From: Rhodocyclaceae bacterium
Lineage (GTDB): Bacteria > Pseudomonadota > Gammaproteobacteria > Burkholderiales > Rhodocyclaceae
NCBI GenBank assembly: GCA_016791145.1
Contig: JAEUNJ010000253.1
Location: 1-59,503 of the forward strand
Direction: 5' to 3'
Length of the DNA stretch: 59,503 bases
Numbering within the stretch: position 1 is the stretch's first letter; every line of letters starts with the position of its first letter. Position numbers and translations under genes: made by a program. Below the pieces are notes generated by a model that was not told where the DNA came from, made no database searches, and saw only the letters and a list, made by a program, of their open reading frames with translations. Positions 1 through 10,283 of the stretch are shown here, piece by piece.

Positions 1-1488
1 GTTGGCCAGCGCCGCGGTGGCTGCCTCCCGGGACGGATACTCGCCGAACACGACTCCGATCCGGGTCCGTCCCTGCACCGGAACGGCATAGGCGCGCACC
101 TGCCCATACTCGGGCCGCGCCTCCACCTGCGCCAGCAGGTGCTCGACTTCCGCGGCCCGGCCGGCGCCGGTGACCAGGATCTGCAGGAACCAGGTGTCGT
201 CGGTCGCCTGCCCCAGCCATGCGCGGGTATCCGCCAGCTTGGTCCGGGTGCGCGGCCCGAAGGATTCCTCCTCCGCGGCGGTTGTGGGGGCGTCGGCCCG
301 GACGGCGGCCGTCGGGCCTGCCGCGGGCGGAGGGGCGGAAGGGATGGCGGCTCCCGACGAGGGGACGATCCGGCCCGCGGCTGAGGGTCCCGCGGTCTCC
401 CGGGTGGCCTCCTCCGGCCTGGCCGGCGAGGCGGCGGCAGGTTCGCCGGGGCCTGCCGGCGGCGCGGGGGGGGGCGAGGCCGGTGCGGCGGCGGGCTGGA
501 CCGGGGGCGCGGCCGGTGGCGGCGGCACGGCGGCCGGCGCGGGGGCCCCGGCATCGGTGGCGGGGGCAGGTAGCTCCGTCGGGGACGGACGCAGCAGCCA
601 ACCGACGGCGCCCGCCGCAAGCAGGGCCAGAGCGGCCAGGGCGGTGCGCCCGGCGAGGTGGTGCCGCGCCGCCGGAGGCGATGCGAACTCCGAGTCCCGT
701 ATCGCCGCCTTCACGTGCCGCGGCAGCACCTGGTATCCGCCCTCGGAGAAGACGGCCAGCAGGGACTTGTCCGCCAGGATGTTGATCCGCCGGGTGAGGC
801 CGAGGGATGCCTTCTCGATCAGGCGCACGGTGGCGGCACCGAAGATCTCGGGGCCGCGATAGCCGGCCGCCCGCATCCGGAAGGCCAGGTAGCTGGCGAT
901 GTCCGCCCGCACCAGGGGTTCGAGGGTGAAGTTGTGGGTGATGCGGTCCTTCAGTTGCCGCATCTCGGGCCGGCCGAGGATGTCGTTGAGTTCGGTCTGG
1001 CCGAAGAGCACCAGTTGCAACAGCTTGTGCCGGTTCGACTCCAGGTTGGAGAGCAGGCGGATCTCCTCCAGGGTCTCGGGCGGCATGGCGTGCGCCTCGT
1101 CGATGAGGACCACCACCTGCCGGCCCCCGGCGAAGAGCTGGATAAGCCTTTCCTGGAGGGCGCGAAGGAGCAGGGTCGCCCGGGCGTTCTCCGCGACGGG
1201 GACCTCGAGTTCGTCCGCAAGCGCGTACAGGATGTCGTCCCGGGACAGGGACGGATTCGCCAGGTAGATGGTGACGACCTTCTCCGGCAGGCGCTCCATG
1301 AGCACCCGGCACAGCATGGTCTTGCCGCTGCCCACCTCGCCGCTGACCTTGACGATCCCCTCGTCATGGGTGATGGCGTAGATCAGGGCTTCCAGCGTGG
1401 CGCCGCGGTTCGCCCCGGAGAAGAAGAAGTCCGTGTGGGGCGTGATCCGGAAGGGGGCTTCGGCGAGTCCGAAGTGGCTCAGGTACAT
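1..1488 (-). CDS. MshM/ExeA-like AAA+ ATPase with C-terminal SPOR-like domain (partial, 3' end outside window)
   Basis: I see 496 codons from ATG at 1488 to the window edge. The N-terminus (MYLSHFGLAEAPFRITP) is characteristic of the ExeA/GspA/MshM ATPases of secretion and MSHA-type pilus systems. Walker A is GEVGSGKT (residues 50-57) and a Walker B reads VVVLIDEA. A single membrane segment near residues 285-305 is followed by a long Ala/Pro-rich linker and a C-terminal region resembling a SPOR/peptidoglycan-binding domain, still open at the edge. Family knowledge suggests an inner-membrane ATPase that helps place a pilus or secretion machine through the wall. It lies 24 nt downstream of a sigma-54 regulator on the same strand, probably in one operon. 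The XrtA-associated ATPase is a related alternative, but its N-terminus fits less well. Confidence 0.8.
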   Translation of the reverse strand, partial: MYLSHFGLAEAPFRITPHTDFFFSGANRGATLEALIYAITHDEGIVKVSGEVGSGKTMLCRVLMERLPEKVVTIYLANPSLSRDDILYALADELEVPVAENARATLLLRALQERLIQLFAGGRQVVVLIDEAHAMPPETLEEIRLLSNLESNRHKLLQLVLFGQTELNDILGRPEMRQLKDRITHNFTLEPLVRADIASYLAFRMRAAGYRGPEIFGAATVRLIEKASLGLTRRINILADKSLLAVFSEGGYQVLPRHVKAAIRDSEFASPPAARHHLAGRTALAALALLAAGAVGWLLRPSPTELPAPATDAGAPAPAAVPPPPAAPPVQPAAAPASPPPAPPAGPGEPAAASPARPEEATRETAGPSAAGRIVPSSGAAIPSAPPPAAGPTAAVRADAPTTAAEEESFGPRTRTKLADTRAWLGQATDDTWFLQILVTGAGRAAEVEHLLAQVEARPEYGQVRAYAVPVQGRTRIGVVFGEYPSREAATAALAN

Positions 1489-1512
1489 GGTCGGCCGCGC
1501 TCCGTCCTGCCG

Positions 1513-2970
1513 TCAGGCCGCATCGACGCCCGTCCGGGCGAGGGCGGCGATCCGGTTGTAGAGGGTGGTCCGGTTCACGCCGAGCAGGCGGGCGGCCTGG
1601 CTCAGGTTGCCATGGGCGAGGCGCTGGGCGGCTTCCACGTAGGCGAATTCCCATTGGCGCAGCGTCCCGTCCAGGTCGAACCCGTCCCGTGCCTGCAACT
1701 GGCGCAGGGCCAACTGCACCAGGCGCTCGTGTTCCAGGGGAAGGTCCCAGGCGGCGCCGGGACCTTCCGGCGGCGCCATGTCGAATTCCTCGCGCAACTG
1801 CTGCACGCCGATGGCCTTCCCCGCGTGCTTCGCCACAAGCCGGATGACGATGTTGCGCAGTTCCCGGGCGTTGCCGGGAAAGCCGTAGGCCATCCAGGCA
1901 GCCTCGGCCTCCGGCGTGAGGGAGAAGGGTTCGCTGCCGGTCTGCCGGGAGTAGAGGGTGCGGAAATGGTCCAGGAGCAGCAGGCGGTCGCGTCCCGTTT
2001 CCCGCAGCGGGGGCGCCACCACCGTGAACACGGACAGCCGGTGATAGAGGTCCGCCCGGAACCGCCCTTCCCTGACCTCGCGCCGCAGGTCGCGGTTGGT
2101 GGCGGCGATGATCCGCGCCCGGCTGTGCCGGGAAAACGTCTCGCCGACCCGCTGGTATTCGCCGTTCTCCAGCACGCGCAGCAGCTTTGGCTGCAGTTCG
2201 AGGGGCAGTTCGCCGATTTCGTCCAGGAAGAGGGTGCCGTCGTCGGCCTCCTCGAAGTACCCGGACTTGGCCTGGACGGCGCCGGTGAAAGACCCCTTCG
2301 CGTAGCCGAACAGGGTCGGCTCGACCAGGGACGGGGATATGGCCGCGCAGTTCAGCGCCAGGTAGGGCCGGTGCCGGCGATGGGTCAGTCGGTGCAGGAA
2401 GGCCTGGGCGACGATCTCCTTGCCGCTCCCCGATTCGCCCTCGATGAGCACCGGGAAGGGGGAGTCCGCGTATTGGCGGACCTGCTCCCGCAGCTTGCGG
2501 ACCGGCGGGCTGTCGCCGACGAAGGCGTCGCCGCTTTCCGCCGTCGGCGACAACTCGGCGGCGCGAAAGCTCAACGCGCGCGTGAGGGCCTGGCGCAAGG
2601 CCTCCGGGTCGGCCGGCTTGGCGATGAACTCCGTTGCCCCGAGCGCCCGGGCATGCCGGGCGTTGGTTTCCTCGCTCTGCCCGGACAGGATGATGATCCG
2701 CATGGACGGGGAGAGGGCCAGCAGGTCGCCGACCAGGGCGAAGCCCTCGTCCGGCCGGTGCGGATGGGGTGGCAGGCCCAGATCCACGAGGGCCAGTTCG
2801 GGCGGACGGGGCATCGCGCGCGCCGCCGCCATGCCGCCCTCCCGCGTGTCGGCCATCCGGATCTGGAAATCCCCGCCGAGGAAGTAGCCGAGGCTTTCCG
2901 TGATCAGTGGATCGTCGTCCACGATCAGCAGCCAGGGCCTGTCGTCCGCCACGGATGAAGCATTCTTCAT
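1513..2970 (-). CDS. Sigma-54-dependent response regulator (NtrC family, PrsR-like)
   Basis: The 485-residue protein has an N-terminal receiver (LLIVDDD 14-20, phosphoacceptor D63, conserved K118), a central AAA+ domain and a Fis-type HTH (AARLLGVNRTTLYNRI) at the C-terminus. Walker A is GESGSGKE (178-185). The sigma-54 contact loop reads GSFTGA (226-231) instead of the usual GAFTGA, a natural variant. The receiver segment VDLGLPP resembles PrsR-type regulators of PEP-CTERM/exopolysaccharide genes, and a PEP-CTERM gene with a possible sigma-54 promoter lies at 41912-42475; the link is inference. ATG at 2970 is chosen because the reading frame further upstream runs antisense to mlaF. No partner kinase is visible. 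A minus-strand TATGAT lies at 2980-2985. Confidence 0.85.
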   Translation of the reverse strand: MKNASSVADDRPWLLIVDDDPLITESLGYFLGGDFQIRMADTREGGMAAARAMPRPPELALVDLGLPPHPHRPDEGFALVGDLLALSPSMRIIILSGQSEETNARHARALGATEFIAKPADPEALRQALTRALSFRAAELSPTAESGDAFVGDSPPVRKLREQVRQYADSPFPVLIEGESGSGKEIVAQAFLHRLTHRRHRPYLALNCAAISPSLVEPTLFGYAKGSFTGAVQAKSGYFEEADDGTLFLDEIGELPLELQPKLLRVLENGEYQRVGETFSRHSRARIIAATNRDLRREVREGRFRADLYHRLSVFTVVAPPLRETGRDRLLLLDHFRTLYSRQTGSEPFSLTPEAEAAWMAYGFPGNARELRNIVIRLVAKHAGKAIGVQQLREEFDMAPPEGPGAAWDLPLEHERLVQLALRQLQARDGFDLDGTLRQWEFAYVEAAQRLAHGNLSQAARLLGVNRTTLYNRIAALARTGVDAA

Positions 2971-3060
2971 GTCCGGCCCATCATAGCGCAAACCTTCCCG
3001 CCCGCTGCCCCGGCGCCATCCCCGGGTCTCCCCCGGGCGGGGCCGCCCCGGTGCCTCTGT

Positions 3061-3066
3061 TAGAAT
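3061..3066 (+). promoter_or_regulatory. Candidate -10 element (TAGAAT) for the mla operon
   Basis: TAGAAT lies 31 nt before the chosen mlaF start in the divergent gap between the sigma-54 regulator and mlaF. No good -35 is visible 17 nt upstream (GC-rich sequence), so this is only a plausible promoter element. Confidence 0.35.
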
Positions 3067-3096
3067 GCTGGGGTTTTTTTGTGTGGAAGCGGCGAC

Positions 3097-3912
3097 GTGT
3101 CCGGGGAACCCCTGGTCGAAATCCGAAACCTGAACTTTTCCTATGACGGCCGGCCCGTCCTGACGGGGATCAACATGGTGATCCCGCGCGGGAAGGTGGT
3201 GGCCATCATGGGGCAGAGCGGCTGCGGCAAGACAACGACGCTGCGCCTGATCGGGGGGCAGCTGAAGCCCACCAGCGGGCACGTGAAGGTGGCGGGGCAG
3301 GTGGTGCACGATCTCGACGACGACGGCCTGTACCGGTTGCGCCGGCGGATGGGCATGCTGTTCCAGTTCGGAGCCCTGTTCACCGACATGTCCGTGTTCG
3401 ACAACGTCGCCTTCCAGTTGCGGGAACATACCGATCTGCCGGAGGACCTGATCCGCGACCTGGTGATGATGAAGCTCCATGCCGTCGGCCTGCGCGGCGC
3501 CCACCGCCTGATGCCTTCGGAGTTGTCCGGCGGCATGGCCCGGCGGGTGGCCTTGGCACGGGCGATCGCCCTGGACCCGATGCTCATCATGTACGACGAG
3601 CCCTTTGCCGGCCTGGACCCCATCTCCCTGTCCATCATCGGCGAGTTGATCCGTACCCTCACTCAGGCCCTCGGTGCCAGTTCCGTGGTGGTCACCCACG
3701 ACGTGCAGGAGTCCCTGAAGATCGTCGATTACGTCTATTTCGTCTCCGCCGGCCGCATCGTGGCCGAGGGCACGGCCGAGGATATCCGCCGGTCCGACGC
3801 TCCCTACGTGCACCAGTTCGTCTGGGGCGAGGCGGACGGTCCGGTGCCCTTCCAGTACCCGGCGCCGGCCTACGCGGACCAGATCCTTCCCGGCAGGGCC
3901 CTCCATGGATAA
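3097..3912 (+). CDS. mlaF: Phospholipid transport ATP-binding protein MlaF
   Basis: ABC ATPase of the Mla system, which powers retrograde phospholipid trafficking between outer and inner membranes. The 271-residue protein has Walker A GQSGCGKT (39-46), an ABC signature LSGGMARR and Walker B LIMYDEP. GTG at 3097 is preferred over an in-frame TTG at 3079 because a purine-rich ggaagc sits at ribosome-binding distance and the family normally begins just before the first beta strand. The stop overlaps the mlaE start by 8 nt, and the gene is first of a tight mlaFEDACB operon. The start is the only real uncertainty. Confidence 0.93.
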   Translation: MSGEPLVEIRNLNFSYDGRPVLTGINMVIPRGKVVAIMGQSGCGKTTTLRLIGGQLKPTSGHVKVAGQVVHDLDDDGLYRLRRRMGMLFQFGALFTDMSVFDNVAFQLREHTDLPEDLIRDLVMMKLHAVGLRGAHRLMPSELSGGMARRVALARAIALDPMLIMYDEPFAGLDPISLSIIGELIRTLTQALGASSVVVTHDVQESLKIVDYVYFVSAGRIVAEGTAEDIRRSDAPYVHQFVWGEADGPVPFQYPAPAYADQILPGRALHG

Positions 3913-4699
3913 CGTGATCACCCGGGCCCTGACGAACCTCGGTCACCGGGTCACCTCGCGGATCCGCCGTCTCGGGTTCGCCAGCCGCTTCTTCGCCATG
4001 ACCCTGGTGTATTCCGGCACGGCCCTGAAGCGCTTCAACCTGACGATCCGGGAGATCTACTTCACCGGCGTCCTGTCCCTGATCATCATCCTCGTGTCGG
4101 GCCTTTTCGTGGGCATGGTGCTCGGCCTCCAGGGCTACGACACGCTCCAGCGCTACGGGTCCTCCGAGGCCCTCGGTATCCTCGTGGCCCTGTCCCTGGT
4201 CCGGGAACTGGGGCCGGTGGTGGCGGCCCTGCTGTTCGCCAGCCGGGCCGGCTCGGCCATCACCGCGGAGATCGGCCTGATGAAGGCGACCGAGCAGCTA
4301 TCCGCGATGGAGATGATGGCCGTGAATCCCATTGCCCGGGTGGTCGCCCCCCGTTTCTGGGCGGGCATCATCTCGATGCCGCTGCTGGCCGCCCTGTTCT
4401 CCGCCATGGGCATCTTCGGGGGCTACCTGGTGGGCGTCCAGTTGATCGGCGTCGACGAGGGGTCCTTCTGGTCCCAGATGCAGGCCTCCGTGGATTTCCG
4501 GGAGGACATCGTGAACGGGGTCATCAAGAGCTTCGTGTTCGGCGTCGTCGTCACCTGGATCGCGGTGTTCGAGGGTTACGACTCGGAGCCCACCGCGGAG
4601 GGGGTCTCCGGGGCCACGACCCGTACCGTGGTGACGTCCTCCCTGGCCATCCTGGCCGCCGACTTCGTCCTAACCGCCTTCATGTTCCGGGGTGTTTGA
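3905..4699 (+). CDS. mlaE: Phospholipid transport permease MlaE
   Basis: Inner-membrane permease of the Mla ABC transporter, 264 residues, usual length. It has several hydrophobic segments including the long one around residues 45-75, and the conserved [21 protein letters not shown] loop typical of MlaE/TrbI-like permeases of the MCE systems. The start overlaps mlaF by 8 nt and mlaD follows after 3 nt, so the three are translationally coupled. It partners MlaF (ATPase), MlaD (MCE ring) and MlaB (STAS). Confidence 0.95.
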   Translation: MDNVITRALTNLGHRVTSRIRRLGFASRFFAMTLVYSGTALKRFNLTIREIYFTGVLSLIIILVSGLFVGMVLGLQGYDTLQRYGSSEALGILVALSLVRELGPVVAALLFASRAGSAITAEIGLMKATEQLSAMEMMAVNPIARVVAPRFWAGIISMPLLAALFSAMGIFGGYLVGVQLIGVDEGSFWSQMQASVDFREDIVNGVIKSFVFGVVVTWIAVFEGYDSEPTAEGVSGATTRTVVTSSLAILAADFVLTAFMFRGV

Positions 4700-4702
4700 A
4701 CC

Positions 4703-5173
4703 ATGAATCGTGCCGCGCTTGATCTTTGGGTAGGTTTCTTCGTGGCCATCGGCCTCGCCTCCCTGTTGTTTTTGGCCCTGAAAGTGGGAAATTTGGCATC
4801 TTCCAGCACCGGCGAGACATACCGGCTGATGGCCGAATTTGATAACATCGGCGGCCTGAAGGTACGGGCGCCCGTGAAAAGCGCCGGCGTCGTGGTGGGC
4901 CGGGTTTCAGAAATCCGCTTCGACCAGGAGTCCTACCGGGCAGTGGTGTCGATGCAGTTGGACCAGCGGTACAAGTTTCCCCGCGACACCATCCTGACCA
5001 TCAACACCTCGGGCCTGCTCGGGGAGCAGTACATCGGCTTCGAGGTGGGTGGCGACACCGCGGTGCTCAAGGACGGCGAGAAGGTGAAGAAGACCCAGTC
5101 GGCCGTCGTCCTGGAGAAACTGATCAGCCAGTTCATGTTCAACAAGGCGGCCGAAGACGGCGGCAAGAAGTGA
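4703..5173 (+). CDS. mlaD: MCE-domain phospholipid-binding protein MlaD
   Basis: 156 residues: an N-terminal membrane anchor (about residues 8-28) followed by one MCE domain (about 38-115; GLKVRAPVKSAGVVVGRV). MlaD proteins form a hexameric ring on the periplasmic face of MlaE that receives phospholipid from MlaC. Length and single MCE domain match the proteobacterial family. It lies 3 nt after mlaE and 7 nt before mlaA. Confidence 0.95.
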   Translation: MNRAALDLWVGFFVAIGLASLLFLALKVGNLASSSTGETYRLMAEFDNIGGLKVRAPVKSAGVVVGRVSEIRFDQESYRAVVSMQLDQRYKFPRDTILTINTSGLLGEQYIGFEVGGDTAVLKDGEKVKKTQSAVVLEKLISQFMFNKAAEDGGKK

Positions 5174-5180
5174 GGCGGCG

Positions 5181-5996
5181 ATGCAGCGCGAGAACGAGAA
5201 CGAGTCCGAAGCCGGGAATCCCCTGAACCGGCGCCTGCGCATCCTGGCGGTGGCCCTGGCGGCCGCCGGCATGCTTGGCGGTTGCGCCACTTCCGGCAAC
5301 CCCAAGGATCCGATCGAGGGCTTCAACCGCGCCATGTTCGCGTTCAACGAGGGGCTCGACACGGTCGTCATCAAGCCCGTGTCCAGCGCCTATGACTACG
5401 TGCTGCCCTCCCCCGTCAAGACCGGCGTTGCCAATTTCTTCGCCAACATCGGCGACGTGTTCATCGCGGTCAACAACCTGCTCCAGGGCAAGGTTCCCGA
5501 GGCGGCCTCCGATGCCGGCCGCTTCCTGGTCAACACGACCATCGGGCTGCTCGGGGTGCTCGACGTGGCATCCGACATGGGCCTGGAGAAGCACAGCGAG
5601 GACTTCGGACAGACCTTCGGCCGCTGGGGCGTCGGCAGCGGAGCCTACGTCGTGGTCCCGTTCTTCGGCCCGCGCACGGTGCGCGACACCGTCGGCCTGA
5701 TCCTGGACGTGAAGACGGATCCCGTCGGCTACGTGGACCACATCCCGACCCGCAACACCCTCTATGCCCTGCGCGTGGTCAGCGACCGGGCGGCGATGCT
5801 TCCCGCCGACAAGGTCATCGAGGAGGCGGCGCTCGACAAGTATTCCTACATCCGCGACGGCTACCTGCAGCGGCGCCGCAACCTGATCCACGACGGCAAT
5901 CCGCCCCGGGAACAGGATGCCGCCCTCGAGGAAGACCGCAAGGTGGCTGCCGGCGAGACGATGCGCCCGGCCGGTCCCCTTGCCGCCGCCCGCTGA
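5181..5996 (+). CDS. mlaA: Outer-membrane lipoprotein MlaA (VacJ)
   Basis: 271-residue lipoprotein. A hydrophobic signal ends in a lipobox LGGC with the acylated cysteine near residue 35, followed by the MlaA core (DPIEGFNRAMFAFNEGLD; GVGSGAYVVVPFFGP). MlaA sits in the outer membrane, where it removes misplaced phospholipids from the outer leaflet. In E. coli it is unlinked to mlaFEDCB. Here it lies between mlaD and mlaC, an arrangement known from betaproteobacteria. The cytoplasmic part before the signal is unusually long (about 20 hydrophilic residues), so an internal start is possible, though no other ATG precedes the signal. Confidence 0.94.
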   Translation: MQRENENESEAGNPLNRRLRILAVALAAAGMLGGCATSGNPKDPIEGFNRAMFAFNEGLDTVVIKPVSSAYDYVLPSPVKTGVANFFANIGDVFIAVNNLLQGKVPEAASDAGRFLVNTTIGLLGVLDVASDMGLEKHSEDFGQTFGRWGVGSGAYVVVPFFGPRTVRDTVGLILDVKTDPVGYVDHIPTRNTLYALRVVSDRAAMLPADKVIEEAALDKYSYIRDGYLQRRRNLIHDGNPPREQDAALEEDRKVAAGETMRPAGPLAAAR

Positions 5997-6015
5997 TTCG
6001 AGACAAGGATTCCCC

Positions 6016-6624
6016 ATGAAGTGGCTTTTCGCGGGCCTCGCGGCCCTTTGCATTTCCATCGGTGCCGGGGCGCAGGAAGCCCTGGCCCCCGACGTCCTGG
6101 TCCGCAACGTCACCAGCGAGGTGCTCGACATCGTCCGCAAGGACAAGGACATCCAGTCCGGGAGCACCCGCAAGGCCATTGACCTCGTCGAAGCCAAGGT
6201 CCTGCCCCATTTCAACTTCGCCCGGATGACGCAGCTCGCCGTGGCGAGGGACTGGCGGCAGGCCAGTCCGACACAGCAGAAGGCCCTGACGGATGAGTTC
6301 CGTACCCTGCTGGTCCGCACCTACTCGAAAGCCCTTACCGAGTACCGCAACCAGACCATCGATTTCAAGCCCCTGAAGGCCCAGCCCGCCGACACGGACG
6401 TCCGGGTGCGCACCGAGATCAAGCAATCCGGGGCCAAGGCGATCGAATTGGACTATTCCCTCGAGAAGACCGCAGCCGGCTGGAAGGTCTATGACATCGA
6501 GGTGGCCGGGGTCAGCCTCGTGACGAACTACCGGACGTCCTTTGCCAACGAGGTTCGCGACGGCGGAATCGACGGGCTCATCAAGACCCTGCAGGCGAAG
6601 AACCAGAGCGGCGAGAAGAAATGA
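6016..6624 (+). CDS. mlaC: Periplasmic phospholipid shuttle MlaC
   Basis: 202 residues with a clear signal peptide (cleavage expected after GAGA, near residue 19) and the Tol-Tol-Ttg2/MlaC fold (VEAKVLPHFNFARMTQLAV). MlaC carries phospholipids across the periplasm between MlaA and MlaD. Usual family length. The stop overlaps the mlaB start (ATGA, 4 nt). Confidence 0.94.
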   Translation: MKWLFAGLAALCISIGAGAQEALAPDVLVRNVTSEVLDIVRKDKDIQSGSTRKAIDLVEAKVLPHFNFARMTQLAVARDWRQASPTQQKALTDEFRTLLVRTYSKALTEYRNQTIDFKPLKAQPADTDVRVRTEIKQSGAKAIELDYSLEKTAAGWKVYDIEVAGVSLVTNYRTSFANEVRDGGIDGLIKTLQAKNQSGEKK

Positions 6625-6905
6625 TCCGCGCCGCCGGCGATCGCGTCCAGGTTTCCGGACCCATGACCCTGGATGGGGCCACGGGCCTGCTGGCGGACGG
6701 CGCCGCGGCCCTGAGCACTCCGGCGACCGTGTTCGATCTGGCCGAAGTCACCAACGTGGATTCCTCGAGCCTTGCCGTGGTCTTTGGCTGGGTGAGGGCG
6801 GGCAGGGACCGGGGCGCGGAAGTCCGGGTCGCCAACGTGCCGCGCGACCTGCTGAGCCTCGCCGAGGTCTACGGCGTCTCCGAACTGCTGCCCGTCTCTG
6901 GCTGA
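6621..6905 (+). CDS. mlaB: STAS-domain protein MlaB
   Basis: 94-residue single STAS domain; the motif NVDSSSLAVVFGW corresponds to the conserved helix of MlaB. It is the small cytoplasmic subunit that stabilises MlaF. It overlaps mlaC by 4 nt and closes the mla operon. Short STAS proteins diverge a lot, but position and motif make the call firm. Confidence 0.88.
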   Translation: MIRAAGDRVQVSGPMTLDGATGLLADGAAALSTPATVFDLAEVTNVDSSSLAVVFGWVRAGRDRGAEVRVANVPRDLLSLAEVYGVSELLPVSG

Positions 6906-6977
6906 AGTCGTCAGGCTCCGGGACGGCCCGGCCGCGCGCCGGAGGCCGTCGTGGGGCGGTGCCGGAACACTCCATTC

Positions 6978-7883
6978 ATGATTCCCGCCATCCGTGTTGC
7001 CGGCGTATCCAAGTGCTTCGGGGCCACCCGGGCGCTGGACGACGTGAGCCTGGAGATCCCCCGGGGGGAATTCTTCGGCCTTCTCGGGCCCAATGGCGCC
7101 GGCAAGACCACGCTGATCTCGGCCCTGGCCGGCCTCGTCCGCCCGGATGCGGGGCGGCTGGCGGTGATGGGGTTGGACGTGCAGGCGGACTACCGATCCG
7201 CCCGGCGGCAGCTCGGCGTCGTTCCCCAGGAACTGGTATTCGACCCCTTCTTCTCGGTGCGGGAAACCCTGCGCATCCAGTCGGGCTACTTCGGCATCCG
7301 GGACAACGACGCGTGGATCGACGAGATCCTGGAGAACCTGGACCTGATGCCCAAGGCGGACGCCAACATGCGGACGCTGTCCGGCGGCATGAAGCGCCGT
7401 GTGCTGGTCGCCCAGGCGCTGGTCCATCGTCCCCCGGTGATCGTTCTCGACGAGCCCACGGCCGGGGTGGACGTGGAACTGCGCCAGACCCTCTGGCGCT
7501 TCATCCGACGGCTGAATGCCGACGGTCATACGATCGTCCTGACCACCCACTACCTGGAGGAGGCCGAGAACTTCTGCACGCGCATTGCCATGCTGAAGCA
7601 GGGGCGGATCGTCGCCCTCGACAGCACGCGGAACCTGCTGCGCAGTTTCTCGGCCCATGCCCTGCGGTTTCGGCTCGCCGGGGGCCGGCTGCCCGAGCCA
7701 CTGGCGAGCGCCGCGAAGGAGGAATCCGGTCTGTGGAGCCTCCCTTTCGACCGGTTCGACGAAGTGGCGCCGGTCCTGGCGGCGTTGCGGGATGCGGGCT
7801 GCGTGCTGGAGGACCTGGAGATCGGCAAGCCGGACCTGGAGGAGGTCTTCGTCCGCGTCATGAACCGGGCGGAGGCGGCATGA
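6978..7883 (+). CDS. ABC-2 type transporter ATP-binding protein (YadG-like)
   Basis: 301-residue ABC ATPase: Walker A GPNGAGKT near residues 40-47, signature LSGGMKRRVLVAQAL, Walker B VIVLDEPTAGVD, and a C-terminal extension typical of ABC-2 exporters. Together with the downstream permease it resembles the E. coli YadG/YadH pair, whose substrate is not established. ATG at 6978 is used; a frame-compatible GTG at 6951 is possible. The end of the gene carries one copy of a 15-bp repeat (7870-7884) that recurs at the start of the permease gene. Confidence 0.88.
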   Translation: MIPAIRVAGVSKCFGATRALDDVSLEIPRGEFFGLLGPNGAGKTTLISALAGLVRPDAGRLAVMGLDVQADYRSARRQLGVVPQELVFDPFFSVRETLRIQSGYFGIRDNDAWIDEILENLDLMPKADANMRTLSGGMKRRVLVAQALVHRPPVIVLDEPTAGVDVELRQTLWRFIRRLNADGHTIVLTTHYLEEAENFCTRIAMLKQGRIVALDSTRNLLRSFSAHALRFRLAGGRLPEPLASAAKEESGLWSLPFDRFDEVAPVLAALRDAGCVLEDLEIGKPDLEEVFVRVMNRAEAA

Positions 7884-8009
7884 GGAAGGTCCCCATCCCC
7901 CCCGCCCGCCCTTTCCGCGGAAGGGGGGTGACGTTCGTTCGCGGGCTGCGCCCGCTCCGGGATTGCGGGTCGTCGCCTCCTTGGGGCGGCCCGACGGAGG
8001 CGGCATGAG
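7870..8009. repeat. 110-bp insert flanked by a 15-bp direct repeat (REP/MITE-like)
   Basis: CGGAGGCGGCATGAG occurs at 7870-7884 and again at 7995-8009, with 110 bp between. The first copy contains the ATPase stop; the second contains the permease start. Removing one copy plus the insert restores a normal ATGA stop/start overlap. The insert is rich in short dyads: TTCCGCGGAA, and GCGGGC-TGC-GCCCGC. This is the signature of a small non-autonomous element with target duplication, or of a tandem-slippage event. No coding potential. Confidence 0.6.
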
Positions 8010-8757
8010 CGGCTTCTCCACCCTGTTGTACAAGGAGGTCCTGCGGTTCTGGAAGGTGGCCTTCCAGACCGTTGCCGCGCCGGTACTGACAGCGATGCTT
8101 TACCTGCTGATCTTCTCGCATGTGCTGGAGGAGCACGTGCAGGTGCATGGCGTCGCCTATTCCTCTTTCCTGGTGCCCGGGCTGGTCATGATGTCCGTCC
8201 TCCAGAACGCCTTCGCCAATTCGTCGTCCTCCCTGATCCAGTCCAAGGTGACCGGGAGCATCGTGTTCGTGCTGCTGCCCCCCATCTCCTATCCGGCCTT
8301 CTGGGCGGCCTACGTGGGCGCCGCGGTGATCCGCGGCCTGTGCGTGGGGTTGGGCGTGCTCCTCGTGACCCTGTGGTTCGCCCGGCTGGGCTTCGAGGCT
8401 CCGGCGTGGATCCTGGTGTTCGCGATCCTCGGCGGCGGCATCCTCGGCACGCTAGGCGTCATCGCCGGCATCTGGGCCGACAAGTTCGACCAGCTCGCCG
8501 CCTTCCAGAACTTCCTGATCATGCCGCTGACCTTTCTCTCGGGGGTCTTCTACTCGGTACATTCCCTGCCCCCCTTCTGGCAGCAGGTCTCGGCCTGGAA
8601 CCCGGTCTTCTACATGATCGACGGCTTCCGTTACGGTTTCTTCGGCATCTCCGACGCTTCCCCGTGGAAGAGCCTGGCCGTCGTCGGCGCCTGCTTCGTC
8701 ACCCTTTCCGCCCTCACCCTGGCCCTGCTGCGCCGCGGCTACAAATTGAGGGCCTAG
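8005..8757 (+). CDS. ABC-2 type transporter permease (YadH-like)
   Basis: 250-residue integral membrane protein with about six hydrophobic segments and the ABC-2 signature (PLTFLSGVFYSVHSLPPFWQ). It pairs with the upstream ATPase. ATG at 8005 begins a normal ABC-2 N-terminus (MSGFSTLLYKE); the in-frame sequence before it belongs to the inserted 110-bp element. The insertion breaks what would otherwise be a coupled stop/start, so translation of this gene may now depend on the gacggaggcggc ribosome-binding region brought by the duplicated repeat. Confidence 0.88.
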   Translation: MSGFSTLLYKEVLRFWKVAFQTVAAPVLTAMLYLLIFSHVLEEHVQVHGVAYSSFLVPGLVMMSVLQNAFANSSSSLIQSKVTGSIVFVLLPPISYPAFWAAYVGAAVIRGLCVGLGVLLVTLWFARLGFEAPAWILVFAILGGGILGTLGVIAGIWADKFDQLAAFQNFLIMPLTFLSGVFYSVHSLPPFWQQVSAWNPVFYMIDGFRYGFFGISDASPWKSLAVVGACFVTLSALTLALLRRGYKLRA

Positions 8758-8767
8758 GAGTCACTCC

Positions 8768-10253
<1,486 letters not shown>

Positions 10254-10283
10254 CCAGCCGCGCCGGATAGAATCGGAACGACC

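Noticed and set aside
1..1488. XrtA/PEP-CTERM-associated ATPase
   Set aside because: The N-terminus fits MshM/ExeA proteins better, and there is no exosortase gene nearby in the window.
658..2958. Long plus-strand open frame opposite the ATPase and regulator genes
   Set aside because: It mirrors two well-supported minus-strand genes, has His/Gln/Gly/Arg-rich composition with no recognisable domain, and arises from high GC codon bias.
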